Source: Rhizomicrobium palustre (GTDB lineage: Bacteria > Pseudomonadota > Alphaproteobacteria > Micropepsales > Micropepsaceae). From it: a stretch of DNA of 64,000 nt. The notes under the pieces were generated by a model that was given only the letters and a program-made list of their open reading frames with translations, had not been told where the DNA came from and did not search any database. The position numbers and the translations under genes are program-made. The stretch lies in the NCBI RefSeq assembly GCF_011761565.1, contig NZ_JAASRM010000001.1:496139-560138 (forward strand), given 5' to 3'. Each line of letters opens with the position of its first letter. Position 1 is the stretch's first letter. Positions 9,320 to 17,665 of the stretch are shown in pieces.

Positions 9320-10677
9320 GACATTTCCTGGCTGGGCGTTTCTTGGCTGACTTGGTGGCGGACGTTGGTGTTGTAGTAGCTGTCTGTGATGAAATAGCGG
9401 AACATCAAAAGCCCCATGCCGAGGTGAAATACACCGGGAATGACCGTTAGCATAAGCGCGATTCCGTTCAGCGTAGCGGCACTTTGCACCACATCAGGCT
9501 GATAATGATAGTAGGTCAGAAGCAGGCCGACCATACCCGCCGCGAGGCTCATACCCATCTTTTGGCAGAAGGAAATCCCGCCAAAAGCCAACCCGGCTAC
9601 CCGTTTGCCTTGCTTCACTTGCCCGTAATCAACGCTCTCCGAAATTAGCGACCAGAATACCGGTGCCTGGAAATCGACGATGAAGTTGATCAGGAAATAC
9701 ATCACAAAGGCCGGGACCACCGCCCCAGGCCCAACCATCAGATACATCGCGATACTTAACGCGAAGGTGATGATCTGAGACCAGCGGAAGACCTGAACCT
9801 TGCACACAGCCTTGGTCAGCCAAGTGGACGCCACCATGGCAAGGATATTGCCGATAATACCGACCGTGATGAACGCGGCTTGGAGCTTGGCATCGCCACC
9901 GAGAAAATATTTAGCGTAATAGAGCCCGACCGAGCCGCGGATGACATAACCAATCGTGCCAGTGACACAGGCCCCGGCGAGACACAGCCATTGGCTGTTG
10001 CTGGCGAGTAGCCTCAACTGCTCGCCGAGAGGCTTGCGCTCGCTTTTGTGTACCACGCGCTCGGTGGTGGTAAAGAAGCAGAAAAAGAACATCAGGGTTG
10101 CCGCCGCAGCCATGATCGCCATCGCGACCTGATAGCCTTGGGCAAGATGGGCTTCTCCCCAGCGCGCTGCAAAAACCGGTACGAAGGTGTTGACCAGGAG
10201 AGACGCGCCCTTGGCAAAGAACAGGCGATAGCCATTGGCCGAGAGCCGTTGCTGCGGATCATCGGTCAGCACCGCGGGCAGCGATATATATGGAATAGTG
10301 ATGCAGGTGAAAACGAGCATCATCAAAATGTAGGTGGCATAGGCCCAGATCAATTTGCCGGTGTAGGAAAAATCCGGCGTGGTGAAGACCAGCATGATCG
10401 AGACGCCGAAGGGCACAGCGAAAGCAAAAAGATAGGGGCGGTAGCGACCCCAGCGCGTCGTGCGCCCGTCGGTGAAGATACCCATAGCCACATCGGCGAA
10501 GGCATCGATCAACCGCGGCAGGAGGCCCAACAAGGCGATATGGGCAACGTTGAGACGATATACGTCGGTGTAAAAGAAGGTGATGATGATGGCGAGCGAT
10601 GACCAGACGATGTTCACCGCCGCATCGCCGGCACCGAAACCGACTTTCTCAACCAAGGAGAGTTTGGAGCTTTTCAT
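9316..10677 (-). CDS. GPH-family (MelB-like) sugar:cation symporter
   Basis: About 453 residues with some twelve hydrophobic helices, member of the glycoside-pentoside-hexuronide:cation symporter family in the MFS fold (N-terminus LVEKVGFGAGDAAVNIVW; conserved loop IFTDGRTTRWGRYRPYL, the family's D-x-x-x-x-x-x-G-R-x-R/K-P loop). It sits between a secreted arabinanase and a cytoplasmic arabinofuranosidase, so arabinose or short arabino-oligosaccharides are the inferred cargo. The start is uncertain: TTG 10686 overlaps the GH43 stop (TTGA), while ATG 10677 gives the usual family N-terminus; neither has a clear Shine-Dalgarno site, which suggests coupling to GH43 translation. Confidence 0.9.
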   Translation of the reverse strand: MKSSKLSLVEKVGFGAGDAAVNIVWSSLAIIITFFYTDVYRLNVAHIALLGLLPRLIDAFADVAMGIFTDGRTTRWGRYRPYLFAFAVPFGVSIMLVFTTPDFSYTGKLIWAYATYILMMLVFTCITIPYISLPAVLTDDPQQRLSANGYRLFFAKGASLLVNTFVPVFAARWGEAHLAQGYQVAMAIMAAAATLMFFFCFFTTTERVVHKSERKPLGEQLRLLASNSQWLCLAGACVTGTIGYVIRGSVGLYYAKYFLGGDAKLQAAFITVGIIGNILAMVASTWLTKAVCKVQVFRWSQIITFALSIAMYLMVGPGAVVPAFVMYFLINFIVDFQAPVFWSLISESVDYGQVKQGKRVAGLAFGGISFCQKMGMSLAAGMVGLLLTYYHYQPDVVQSAATLNGIALMLTVIPGVFHLGMGLLMFRYFITDSYYNTNVRHQVSQETPSQEMS

Positions 10678-10682
10678 GGGGG

Positions 10683-11702
10683 TCAATTCTTGAGCGTGGT
10701 GTGAAAGCGATCTAGGGCGGCCCCATCGACCGCTGGCCAGCCGGTGGCATCCCAGGAAATGGGAAGTATCTTCAGGCGATGAAAGTTGTTGTCGGCCGCC
10801 TCATAGGCATGCATCACAACAACATCCTTTCCATCCAGGTTATAGACGCCCTGCCCGCCCCATCCGGCCCATTTGGGATTTTCGGAGAGAAGCGGTGTGC
10901 CGCCACCCTTGACCATGTCGACGCCATCCTTATCGAGATAAGGCCCGGTGATTGTTTTGGAGCGCCCGACAGCGACACGATAGGTCGAGGCCTTGCCGCG
11001 GCAGCAATATCCGGTCGAGACAAAAAGGTAGTAGAAATCGCCCTTGCGATAGAGAAACGGGCCTTCCACGGCACCATCGCCCGGCGCTCTCGCATCAGCA
11101 CCACCGCGCGGCCGCGCCGCGATGCTGTGCCATTCCTGGGGCTCGGCTACGTGTATGCGATCGGGATTGAGCTTCACAAGCTTGATGCCGGACCAGAAGG
11201 AGCCAAACGCCATCCAAGGCGTGCCGCTTGCATCGTCGATGACATTGGCATCAATCGCATTCCAGTCATCGCGACCGGCAACAGAGCGCAGGACGATGCC
11301 TTTATCTTCCCATCTGTAATCCGGCGACGCAGGGTCGAGCGTCTTATTGACTGCTACGCCAATGGCGGAGTCATTTTTTCCAAAGCCGGAAACCGTATAA
11401 TAGAGGTAGTATTTGCCGCCCGCATAGCTGACATCAGGGGCCCAGACATGACCGTTGAACGAGGCGGAAACACTGCGCGCCCAAACCGGCTCGCCAGCAA
11501 AGACCCGCCCCTGCCCGCTCCAATGGACACGATCATTTGAGCTGTAAAACGTAATGCCAGGCCCCGTGCTGTAAAGATAAAGACGTTTGCCATCCTTGAT
11601 GAGCGCGGGATCGTGAATATCGACCTCGGGCAAGGCCGCTGCGGAGGAAATGCCGCCCAGAAACATCACAACGATGATGGCGAGGGTGTTGTTTACGCTC
11701 AT
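10683..11702 (-). CDS. Secreted arabinan-degrading glycoside hydrolase family 43 (endo-arabinanase type)
   Basis: About 339 residues with a Sec signal peptide (SVNNTLAIIVVMFLGG, cleavage near SSAAA). The five-bladed propeller shows the three family acidic residues: base Asp in DIHDPALIKDG, Asp in NAIDANVIDD, and acid Glu in VEGPFLYRKGDFYYLFVS; WAPDVSYAGGKYYLYYTVS is also typical of arabinan endo-1,5-alpha-L-arabinosidases. It should cut arabinan in the periplasm or at the surface, feeding the TBDR/symporter system. Start choice is uncertain: in-frame ATGs at 11702, 11711 and 11720 all keep the signal peptide. A longer reading to 11819 would add a charged stretch before it and is unlikely. First gene of a three-gene overlapping set. 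Confidence 0.88.
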   Translation of the reverse strand: MSVNNTLAIIVVMFLGGISSAAALPEVDIHDPALIKDGKRLYLYSTGPGITFYSSNDRVHWSGQGRVFAGEPVWARSVSASFNGHVWAPDVSYAGGKYYLYYTVSGFGKNDSAIGVAVNKTLDPASPDYRWEDKGIVLRSVAGRDDWNAIDANVIDDASGTPWMAFGSFWSGIKLVKLNPDRIHVAEPQEWHSIAARPRGGADARAPGDGAVEGPFLYRKGDFYYLFVSTGYCCRGKASTYRVAVGRSKTITGPYLDKDGVDMVKGGGTPLLSENPKWAGWGGQGVYNLDGKDVVVMHAYEAADNNFHRLKILPISWDATGWPAVDGAALDRFHTTLKN

Positions 11703-11887
11703 GACTGTCATCCGACACATCGATGAATGTTCGACCTGCCTCGGAGCAGATCTTCGTGAAAAAATGGGCGACAACCGGTCGATTTCAGTCGGACCGAATT
11801 GCCGCCTTAAGCGGGACACCTAAGCTCCCATGATCGGGGCTGCGCACAGGGAGGACTGCTTCAGCCGCGTCCGCCATGACCCGACGG

Positions 11888-11921
11888 AAAAAAGAGCCCG
11901 GCCGCGTTACGCAGCCGGGCT
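11888..11921 (-). terminator. Strong Rho-independent terminator after the arabinan TBDR
   Basis: Minus strand, 6 nt after the TBDR stop: AGCCCGGC, 11-nt loop, GCCGGGCT, then CTTTTTT. A perfect 8-bp GC stem and T-run. It should reduce read-through from the receptor into the GH43 operon, giving separate or stepped expression. Confidence 0.85.
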
Positions 11922-11926
11922 AGCCA

Positions 11927-14839
11927 TCAGTTCGTCGAATAGCGAAGCCCGATCGCGAAAGTCCGGCTGAAGAGCGCAGTGCCGAAGTTCGTCACTTCGG
12001 GATCGCCCTGACCGGCGCCATGATAGTATTGCTTCTGCTTGCCATTTAGCAGATTGGTACCATCGAAGGTGACCATCACGCCGTCCCAGGCCTTATAGCT
12101 GATCTGGAAATCCAGGCTGGATTCCGCCCGGCGCCAAATACCCAACGGATTAGCGAAGGACGCGGCCTCGTTGGAGTAGTGGAATTTCGAACGCCAGACA
12201 TAGGATAGGCGGGCGCCGACATCATCTCTCTCGTAGATGGCCGTAAGATTGTAGGAAAGCGGTGACACGCCCCACATCGGCTCAACAAGATAAGAGGTGA
12301 TGTTGCCGGTGGTGGAGTCCGTCACAGGTGTGTTCTGCGACGAGCTAAGGATAGTCATGCTGCCCTGCGCGCCAAAACCTTCCAGGAAGGACGGCAGGAA
12401 GTCGGGGAAGTAAACAGCCCCGAGTTCAACACCCTTGAGGTTGCCCTTGGAGGCGTTCATCGGCTCGACGATGATGAAGTTGTTGGTGTTGTACTGCTTC
12501 TTGATGGCATCGCCCGCGAACACTTTCGCGACATTCTGCGTCACAATGATGTTGTCGAGGTCACGCCGGAACACCGTTCCGTAAATGGCGCTCGACGGCG
12601 CGAAGTACCATTCGGCGGTCAGGTCGATGTTCTTGGCATGCACCGGCTTCAAATCTGGGTTACCGCGCGAACCTGTGGCGTATCCAACCTTGGTCACATC
12701 CGCATTCAGGATATAAGTGGGGTTGAGATCGGTGAAGCCAGGACGGCGCAGGGTTTCGCCGTAATTGGCCCTGATCTTGATGTCGTCGGTCGGTTCATAG
12801 GCCAGCGCGACGCTCGGCAGCCATTTGGCCGCATAGTTGCTTCCCTCGGTCGCGTTATGGGTGCCATTGGCGATGAAGTCGGTGTGGTCATAGAAGGTCA
12901 TGTTGTCCTTGACCTGGACCCAACGCATACCGGCATTCATGGTCAGCGGACGACCAAAGACATCTTGCTGAAGATCCGTTTCCAGATACACCGCGGTGTT
13001 CATTTCGGTGATCTTAAAGGTCTGGAACATCTCATGCAGACGCGCATTCGTCAGATCGTTGCCATATTGGGTGCGCAGCTTGCCGATATTGTCATAGACC
13101 CAGCGGCCATCGACATTGATCCATGAATGAGGCACATCCGCCACATCATCAAAGAAGCCGCTGTTGTAGTGATAGGCCGCCTTATCCACGGAGGTGAACG
13201 GCTGATTTAAGTAGCCGCTGGCCTGACGGTAGGACTCCGCGGCGTTGCGGTTATCATGCCGGAAGCCAAACTTGATGTCTTTGACGATGCCGAGAATCCC
13301 TTTGGTATCGTATTTGCCGTCGAAGGACAGCGTATAGGCCTCACCCTTAGTATGATTGGCATTGTCGTAGAGCTGTGCGGTATTCCAGAAGCTCGGATCT
13401 GTCAGACGATTTTGGGTCGAGCCGAAATTGAACGCCATAATGCCGCCACCGGAGTTGAAATCGACATTGATTTCCGGCGCAGTACGCTCGATTCGCATCG
13501 CGGTGAAAACGGTATTATACTGGCTTGCTTGATAAGAGATATCGCCGGTCGCGCTTAAGCGATCCGTCAGCTCCCATTTTCCGTTGAGGCCGTAGACATA
13601 GCTGTTGGTCTTGGAAACCGTCAGATCGCCGCTGTTGAAATCGTAGACGTTACCGACATGGCGCGTCTTCATGACGTTGGTACCGCTGAACAGCGTGACG
13701 CTGCTGGCGGGCGGAATTGCCGGCTTTGCCCCCGCGAAATCGCCCCACCAGTCTACGAAACTAAACAGCAGGTTATTGTAGGTCTCATTGCGGAAGCCAT
13801 TGTACATGACTTCGAGCGTGTAGGTGGAATGCTCGCTCGGCGCCCACTGAATAGCTAGATTGGCGTTCGGGCGCGTGCGTTTGCCGGTGAAGTCGCTCTG
13901 GAAAACGGCATCGCGAGCCAGGTAATAAGGGACCGCCGCGCCGTTTATCATCAAAGTCGAGCCGGGCTTCTCAGAAAGCCCGCCCGGGAGGCCGGGCTGC
14001 CACAACGTCTGGCCAGGAGCACGGCAGTCGCCATTAAAAATTCGTTCGAGCGGAGTCCAGCCGTTGGGATTTGAATGCTCAATTGGTGGCTTGACGCTAT
14101 TGTCGACGCAAGTGTTGGCTGGTCCGCTGCCTGGAGCCAAGCTGCTGGCAGGACCTTCTACGGAGAATGGCACCAAGGCGCCAGGCGTGGAGCTCTCATC
14201 GCGGAACCGCACCACCGACCAGCTCACATTGGCGAGAACACCGACATCGCCAATCGAGGTCTTCCAGCGATTGCTCACCAACAGGCCAAGATTGGGGTCA
14301 AAGGCACCGCGCTTTTCCTCATAGGTTCCAGTGGCGGCACCCGTGAGCTTAAAGCCCTCGAAGTCGAAAGGCCGATAGGATGAGACATTGAGCTGACCAG
14401 CGATACCGCTTTCGATCTGGTTCGATTCACGGGTCTTATAGACATCCAATCCGCGCACCAAGGTCGCGGGCATATCCTGCATCGAGAAATACTGGCCCGA
14501 TGACGTGAAAAGCTTGCGCCCGTTCCAGGTGGTTTCAATATCGCCAAGACCACGAATGTAGATGGAGCCGACCTGACCACCGCCGCGGTTGGTCACCTGA
14601 ACGCCGGATAAGCGCTGCAACGCCTCGACAATGTTGTTGTCAGGCAGTTTGCCGATATCTTCCGCGATCACCGATTCAACGACCTGCGTCGACTCGCGCT
14701 TCACATCCAGACCTTGGGCAATTGTCGCCCGGATGCCGGTGACGACGATGGTTTCCATCTGCTCGGACTGCGCCATCGCAGCGCCTGACATCAGCGCCAC
14801 TGCGGAAACCGAACAAACCAGAAGTTTCTTCCCGAGCAT
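11927..14839 (-). CDS. TonB-dependent receptor, probable arabino-oligosaccharide importer
   Basis: 970-residue outer-membrane receptor. The ATG at 14839 follows a strong AGGGAGG site and starts a signal peptide (LLVCSVSAVALMSGAAMAQ). A TonB-box-like segment (METIVVTGIR) precedes the plug domain (IVEALQRLSGVQVTNRGGG, SIYIRGLG); the rest is a 22-strand barrel. No STN domain is present, so it is a pure importer rather than a signalling receptor. It resembles the large Xanthomonas/Caulobacter-type TBDR group used for plant oligosaccharides. Substrate is inferred only from the adjacent GH43, symporter and GH51. The last residue is Asn rather than the usual aromatic. Its 5' region carries a 7-bp dyad, and the divergent neighbour is a LytS/LytTR pair. 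Confidence 0.92.
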   Translation of the reverse strand: MLGKKLLVCSVSAVALMSGAAMAQSEQMETIVVTGIRATIAQGLDVKRESTQVVESVIAEDIGKLPDNNIVEALQRLSGVQVTNRGGGQVGSIYIRGLGDIETTWNGRKLFTSSGQYFSMQDMPATLVRGLDVYKTRESNQIESGIAGQLNVSSYRPFDFEGFKLTGAATGTYEEKRGAFDPNLGLLVSNRWKTSIGDVGVLANVSWSVVRFRDESSTPGALVPFSVEGPASSLAPGSGPANTCVDNSVKPPIEHSNPNGWTPLERIFNGDCRAPGQTLWQPGLPGGLSEKPGSTLMINGAAVPYYLARDAVFQSDFTGKRTRPNANLAIQWAPSEHSTYTLEVMYNGFRNETYNNLLFSFVDWWGDFAGAKPAIPPASSVTLFSGTNVMKTRHVGNVYDFNSGDLTVSKTNSYVYGLNGKWELTDRLSATGDISYQASQYNTVFTAMRIERTAPEINVDFNSGGGIMAFNFGSTQNRLTDPSFWNTAQLYDNANHTKGEAYTLSFDGKYDTKGILGIVKDIKFGFRHDNRNAAESYRQASGYLNQPFTSVDKAAYHYNSGFFDDVADVPHSWINVDGRWVYDNIGKLRTQYGNDLTNARLHEMFQTFKITEMNTAVYLETDLQQDVFGRPLTMNAGMRWVQVKDNMTFYDHTDFIANGTHNATEGSNYAAKWLPSVALAYEPTDDIKIRANYGETLRRPGFTDLNPTYILNADVTKVGYATGSRGNPDLKPVHAKNIDLTAEWYFAPSSAIYGTVFRRDLDNIIVTQNVAKVFAGDAIKKQYNTNNFIIVEPMNASKGNLKGVELGAVYFPDFLPSFLEGFGAQGSMTILSSSQNTPVTDSTTGNITSYLVEPMWGVSPLSYNLTAIYERDDVGARLSYVWRSKFHYSNEAASFANPLGIWRRAESSLDFQISYKAWDGVMVTFDGTNLLNGKQKQYYHGAGQGDPEVTNFGTALFSRTFAIGLRYSTN

Positions 14840-14864
14840 ATTCCCTCCCTGCTCATATTTTTTC

Positions 14865-14886
14865 TGTCTGAATGAATACTCAGACA
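14865..14886. promoter_or_regulatory. 7-bp dyad in the TBDR leader
   Basis: TGTCTGA, 8-nt spacer, TCAGACA: a perfect inverted repeat 26-47 nt upstream of the receptor start. It could be an operator next to the promoter or an RNA hairpin in the leader. Confidence 0.45.
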
Positions 14887-14969
14887 ATATATGTGCGCCC
14901 ACTTTCTGACGCGTTCGGCGCAAATGCAACGAGAGTTTCTTGCTGCGCTGCACGATCAAGCGCCGCAAA

Positions 14970-15003
14970 CGACCGCTTATCGATTACATCGACCGCTTAT
15001 CGA
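14970..15003. repeat. 14-bp tandem direct repeat, 20-bp period (candidate LytTR-type operator)
   Basis: CGACCGCTTATCGA occurs at 14970-14983 and again at 14990-15003, separated by 6 bp. Two perfect copies on the same helix face are typical of paired response-regulator sites. LytTR regulators bind direct repeats about two helical turns apart, and the adjacent regulator is a LytTR protein, so this is the natural candidate target. The link is inferred from position. Confidence 0.6.
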
Positions 15004-15217
15004 AAATGCTCTCGCAAGGTTTACTGAAAGTCGAGAACTGTTGTCTCAACGCATCACCGCGCATAATCTCAAATCATTCGAGAGCCAATTGGTGCAGCCC
15101 ATTGCCCACTTCTCGCCGCCAGCAAAGAAGACGATAATGGTAGCGTTACCGGTTTAAGCGACAGCATTGAGCTTCCACGAAACAGCACCCGGCTAGGAAA
15201 ATTACGCCGGAGAAAAC

Positions 15218-16318
15218 GTGACCATGCACCAGACAGGTTCGTCCGATTTGAACAAACACAATCTGCGCCTGATGATCACGGTGATTGTCGCCGCTTATCT
15301 CTTAATTGCAGTCTCAAACGGCATCGATTGGATAAGCCGTGCACCTGCTGCACAGGCATTAGACATTGCTGCCTGGGAATTTCTTTATAACGGCAGCGCC
15401 TGCATCACCAATATCGCGATATGCTTGATCTACGCGCGGCTCTTCGGAAGAGCTGCAAAGCCCTGGCTGTATATCGCGCCACCGATATTATGCTTTGTCG
15501 GCGGGGCACTCTGGATCACCATCGCGCATTTCGTCATCAAGCTGCTCGGCTTGCCACATTGGATTGGAGTGCCGATGAGCTGGATCTCGCTAACATTCCA
15601 GGGCGGGCTGGCAAGTGGAACGACGCTATTTCTCGTTTCCTGCGTCGCTTTCGGCCTAGATTATTGGCGCCAAGCAGCTCTGGAACGCGAGAACGCACGA
15701 GAGGCTAAGAGCCTGGCGCACCAAGCACAGCTTCGTATGCTGCGCTATCAGCTCAACCCGCATTTTCTATTCAATACCCTCAACGCGATCCGCGGATTGA
15801 TATTGGAAGATCCACAGCGCTCACGCCGCATGGTCTCAGAACTCGCCGACTTCCTTCGCTATTCTCTCGATGGTCGTGCCAGCGAAGGCACTGTGGGAGA
15901 TGAACTCGAGGCGATCGAAAACTATCTCGCCATCCAGCGGACGCGTTTTGAGCATCAACTCGATGCAGAAATGCAGGCGGATCCTTCCGCCCTCTCCGTC
16001 GCGCTGCCCAGCTTTCTCATCCATCCGCTGGTCGAGAACGCGGTCAAGCATGGCATGAAGACCGGGGTCATGCCGCTTAAGCTCAGGATCGAGATCACCC
16101 GGAGAGATCAGACGCTGAATATCCGAGTTTCAAATTCCGGCCAGCTCGTACCCAAGCATGACCATTCATATGAAGACACCGGCATAGGACTTAAGAACAT
16201 CACCGAGCGACTCGAACTTGCCTTCCCCGCCCGGCATAACTTCCGATTGGAAGAAAAGGATGGATGGGTCACTGCCGAAATTGAACTTCTGCTGACAGCG
16301 ACAGAGACACAGGCATGA
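15218..16318 (+). CDS. LytS/YehU-type membrane sensor histidine kinase
   Basis: 366 residues. The N-terminal half has about four membrane helices (LMITVIVAAYLLIAVSNGI, then two, then LFLVSCVAFGL) and no large periplasmic domain. A short coiled linker leads to the His_kinase domain with phospho-acceptor His182 in QLNPHFLFNTLNAI, then the ATPase domain (LIHPLVENAVKHG N-box; GIGLKNITERL G-box). This LytS architecture pairs with LytTR regulators, and the next gene is one, overlapping by 4 bp. The GTG at 15218 has GGAG 5 nt upstream; an ATG two codons later is possible. It is divergent from the arabinan TBDR, so sensing of sugar status is a reasonable but unproven guess. Confidence 0.92.
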   Translation: MTMHQTGSSDLNKHNLRLMITVIVAAYLLIAVSNGIDWISRAPAAQALDIAAWEFLYNGSACITNIAICLIYARLFGRAAKPWLYIAPPILCFVGGALWITIAHFVIKLLGLPHWIGVPMSWISLTFQGGLASGTTLFLVSCVAFGLDYWRQAALERENAREAKSLAHQAQLRMLRYQLNPHFLFNTLNAIRGLILEDPQRSRRMVSELADFLRYSLDGRASEGTVGDELEAIENYLAIQRTRFEHQLDAEMQADPSALSVALPSFLIHPLVENAVKHGMKTGVMPLKLRIEITRRDQTLNIRVSNSGQLVPKHDHSYEDTGIGLKNITERLELAFPARHNFRLEEKDGWVTAEIELLLTATETQA

Positions 16319-17037
16319 CACGCCATACCGCCTTGATCGTTGATGACGAACGCATCGCGCGCAACGAACTCGAATACCTTTTACGTGATCACCCCCAAAT
16401 CGACATCGTGGGACAAGCGGCTTCGGTAGATGAAGCCGTCGAGCGCATACAGGCATCGCGGCCAGAACTCATCTTTCTAGATGTCCAGATGTCCGGTGCG
16501 TCCGGCTTCGAGTTGTTTGAGCGTATTCCTGTCGAGGCTTGGGTTGTTTTCGTCACGGCGTATGAGGAATTCGCGCTGAGAGCCTTTGAAGTGAACGCAC
16601 TGGACTATTTGACCAAGCCAGTTCGCCCTCAGCGCCTTGCAGCGGCACTCGATCGCTTCCTGCATCGCATTCGGCTTGAAGCACCCGCAGTAGGTCTGAA
16701 GATGTCGGACTCGATTCTTCTTACGGTCGGCCGTCAGGCTCGCTTCGTCAAAATCGCCACCATCGACTACATCCACGCCGAGGGCGATTACACCAGAGTT
16801 GTGGTGGATGGCGGTTCAATCGGGATTGTTCTGAAATCGATGAAAGAATGGGAGCAGGAATTGCCGCCCGACAGCTTCTATCGCATCCAGCGCTCAGCCA
16901 TCGTCAATTGCGAACATGTCGAACGGCTGGAAAAGCACGAGTCCGGCGGGTTTGCCGTGTATCTGAGAAACATTGAAGCCCCTTTGCTGATGAGCCGCCG
17001 CAGTGCGCGCCAGTTCCGCGAGCGTTTCATGGCCTAG
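16315..17037 (+). CDS. LytTR-family response regulator
   Basis: 240 residues. The receiver domain (about 1-120) has the acidic pocket (IVDDERIARNE), phospho-acceptor Asp56 in FLDVQMSGASG, and LDYLTKPV with the conserved Lys. The C-terminal LytTR DNA-binding domain (about 140-240) shows YIHAEGDYTRVVV and SFYRIQRSAIVN, which match the family core. It should be phosphorylated by the overlapping LytS-type kinase and bind direct-repeat sites. The nearest such repeat is at 14970-15003, upstream of both this operon and the arabinan receptor. Confidence 0.94.
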   Translation: MTRHTALIVDDERIARNELEYLLRDHPQIDIVGQAASVDEAVERIQASRPELIFLDVQMSGASGFELFERIPVEAWVVFVTAYEEFALRAFEVNALDYLTKPVRPQRLAAALDRFLHRIRLEAPAVGLKMSDSILLTVGRQARFVKIATIDYIHAEGDYTRVVVDGGSIGIVLKSMKEWEQELPPDSFYRIQRSAIVNCEHVERLEKHESGGFAVYLRNIEAPLLMSRRSARQFRERFMA

Positions 17038-17164
17038 GCTACAGCCTGCATTCCCGGAAAAGAGCGGCATAAACTCTCAGTTGCAAGACCACATCCGTCA
17101 CAAGATTGAAGTAAATCCTTGATCTAAGCGAGGCCCACGCGAACTAGGTTCTGTTGGGAATGCC

Positions 17165-17665
17165 GTGACCGAAGTCCGATGCATGAATGAGTTGGGGTGG
17201 GATGGGAGCGAATGGCGCAATCTGGTGCGCCGCGTTGCCAGATTATCCAATCGCAGCGATGCCGAGGATCTTCTGCACTCCGCCTATATCCGCTATCGCG
17301 ATCGCAAGCCCGACACTAAAATCGGCAATATCAATGCCTTCCTGATCCGCACCGCCGTCAATCTCGGTATAGACGAGCACCGGCGCGAGCAGCGAAGGCG
17401 TCTGGAATGCCTGGACACCATCTCGGACGAGCGCAGCTGCGAGAAATCCCCGGCACAAGATGAGGCCATCGCTCATCGCCAATCACTATTTCGCATATCC
17501 TCGGAATTGAACCGCTTGAACCCGCGCACCAGCGAAATCCTGATGATGCACCGGTTCGAGGGGCTGACCTACTCCGAGATCGCAGCAAAATTGAAGATCA
17601 CCCCAAGCGCAGTCGAAAAGCATATCGCAAAGGCCATGGCGGTGCTGACACAGGCCATGGAATGA
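17165..17665 (+). CDS. ECF sigma factor, FecI-like (plus-strand module)
   Basis: 166 residues with region 2 (DAEDLLHSAYIRYRDRKP, NAFLIRTAVNLGIDEHRR) and region 4 helix-turn-helix (LTYSEIAAKLKITPSAVEKH). FecI-type sigmas direct RNA polymerase to TBDR operons when the receptor signals through a FecR anti-sigma. The start is GTG 17165 with GGGA at good spacing; ATG 17183 is an alternative. Its stop overlaps the FecR-like ATG (ATGA). First gene of a cassette of sigma, anti-sigma, STN-TBDR and TBDR. In the 127-bp upstream gap I see no promoter matching the repeated element of the other module. Confidence 0.9.
   Translation: MTEVRCMNELGWDGSEWRNLVRRVARLSNRSDAEDLLHSAYIRYRDRKPDTKIGNINAFLIRTAVNLGIDEHRREQRRRLECLDTISDERSCEKSPAQDEAIAHRQSLFRISSELNRLNPRTSEILMMHRFEGLTYSEIAAKLKITPSAVEKHIAKAMAVLTQAME

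Larger units (their letters stand above)
14840..15217. promoter_or_regulatory. Divergent control region, arabinan TBDR / two-component genes
   Basis: 378 bp without a supported gene; open frames here have no recognisable protein content. It holds the TBDR ribosome-binding site (AGGGAGG), a dyad at 14865-14886 and a 14-bp direct repeat at 14970-15003. On the minus strand TATATT next to the dyad could be a -10 box, but I find no good -35. The promoter of the sensor kinase gene is not evident. Confidence 0.5.

Noticed and set aside
14891..15157. 88-codon open frame in the divergent control region
   Set aside because: No ribosome-binding site, no recognisable protein content, and it covers the direct repeat; treated as non-coding.
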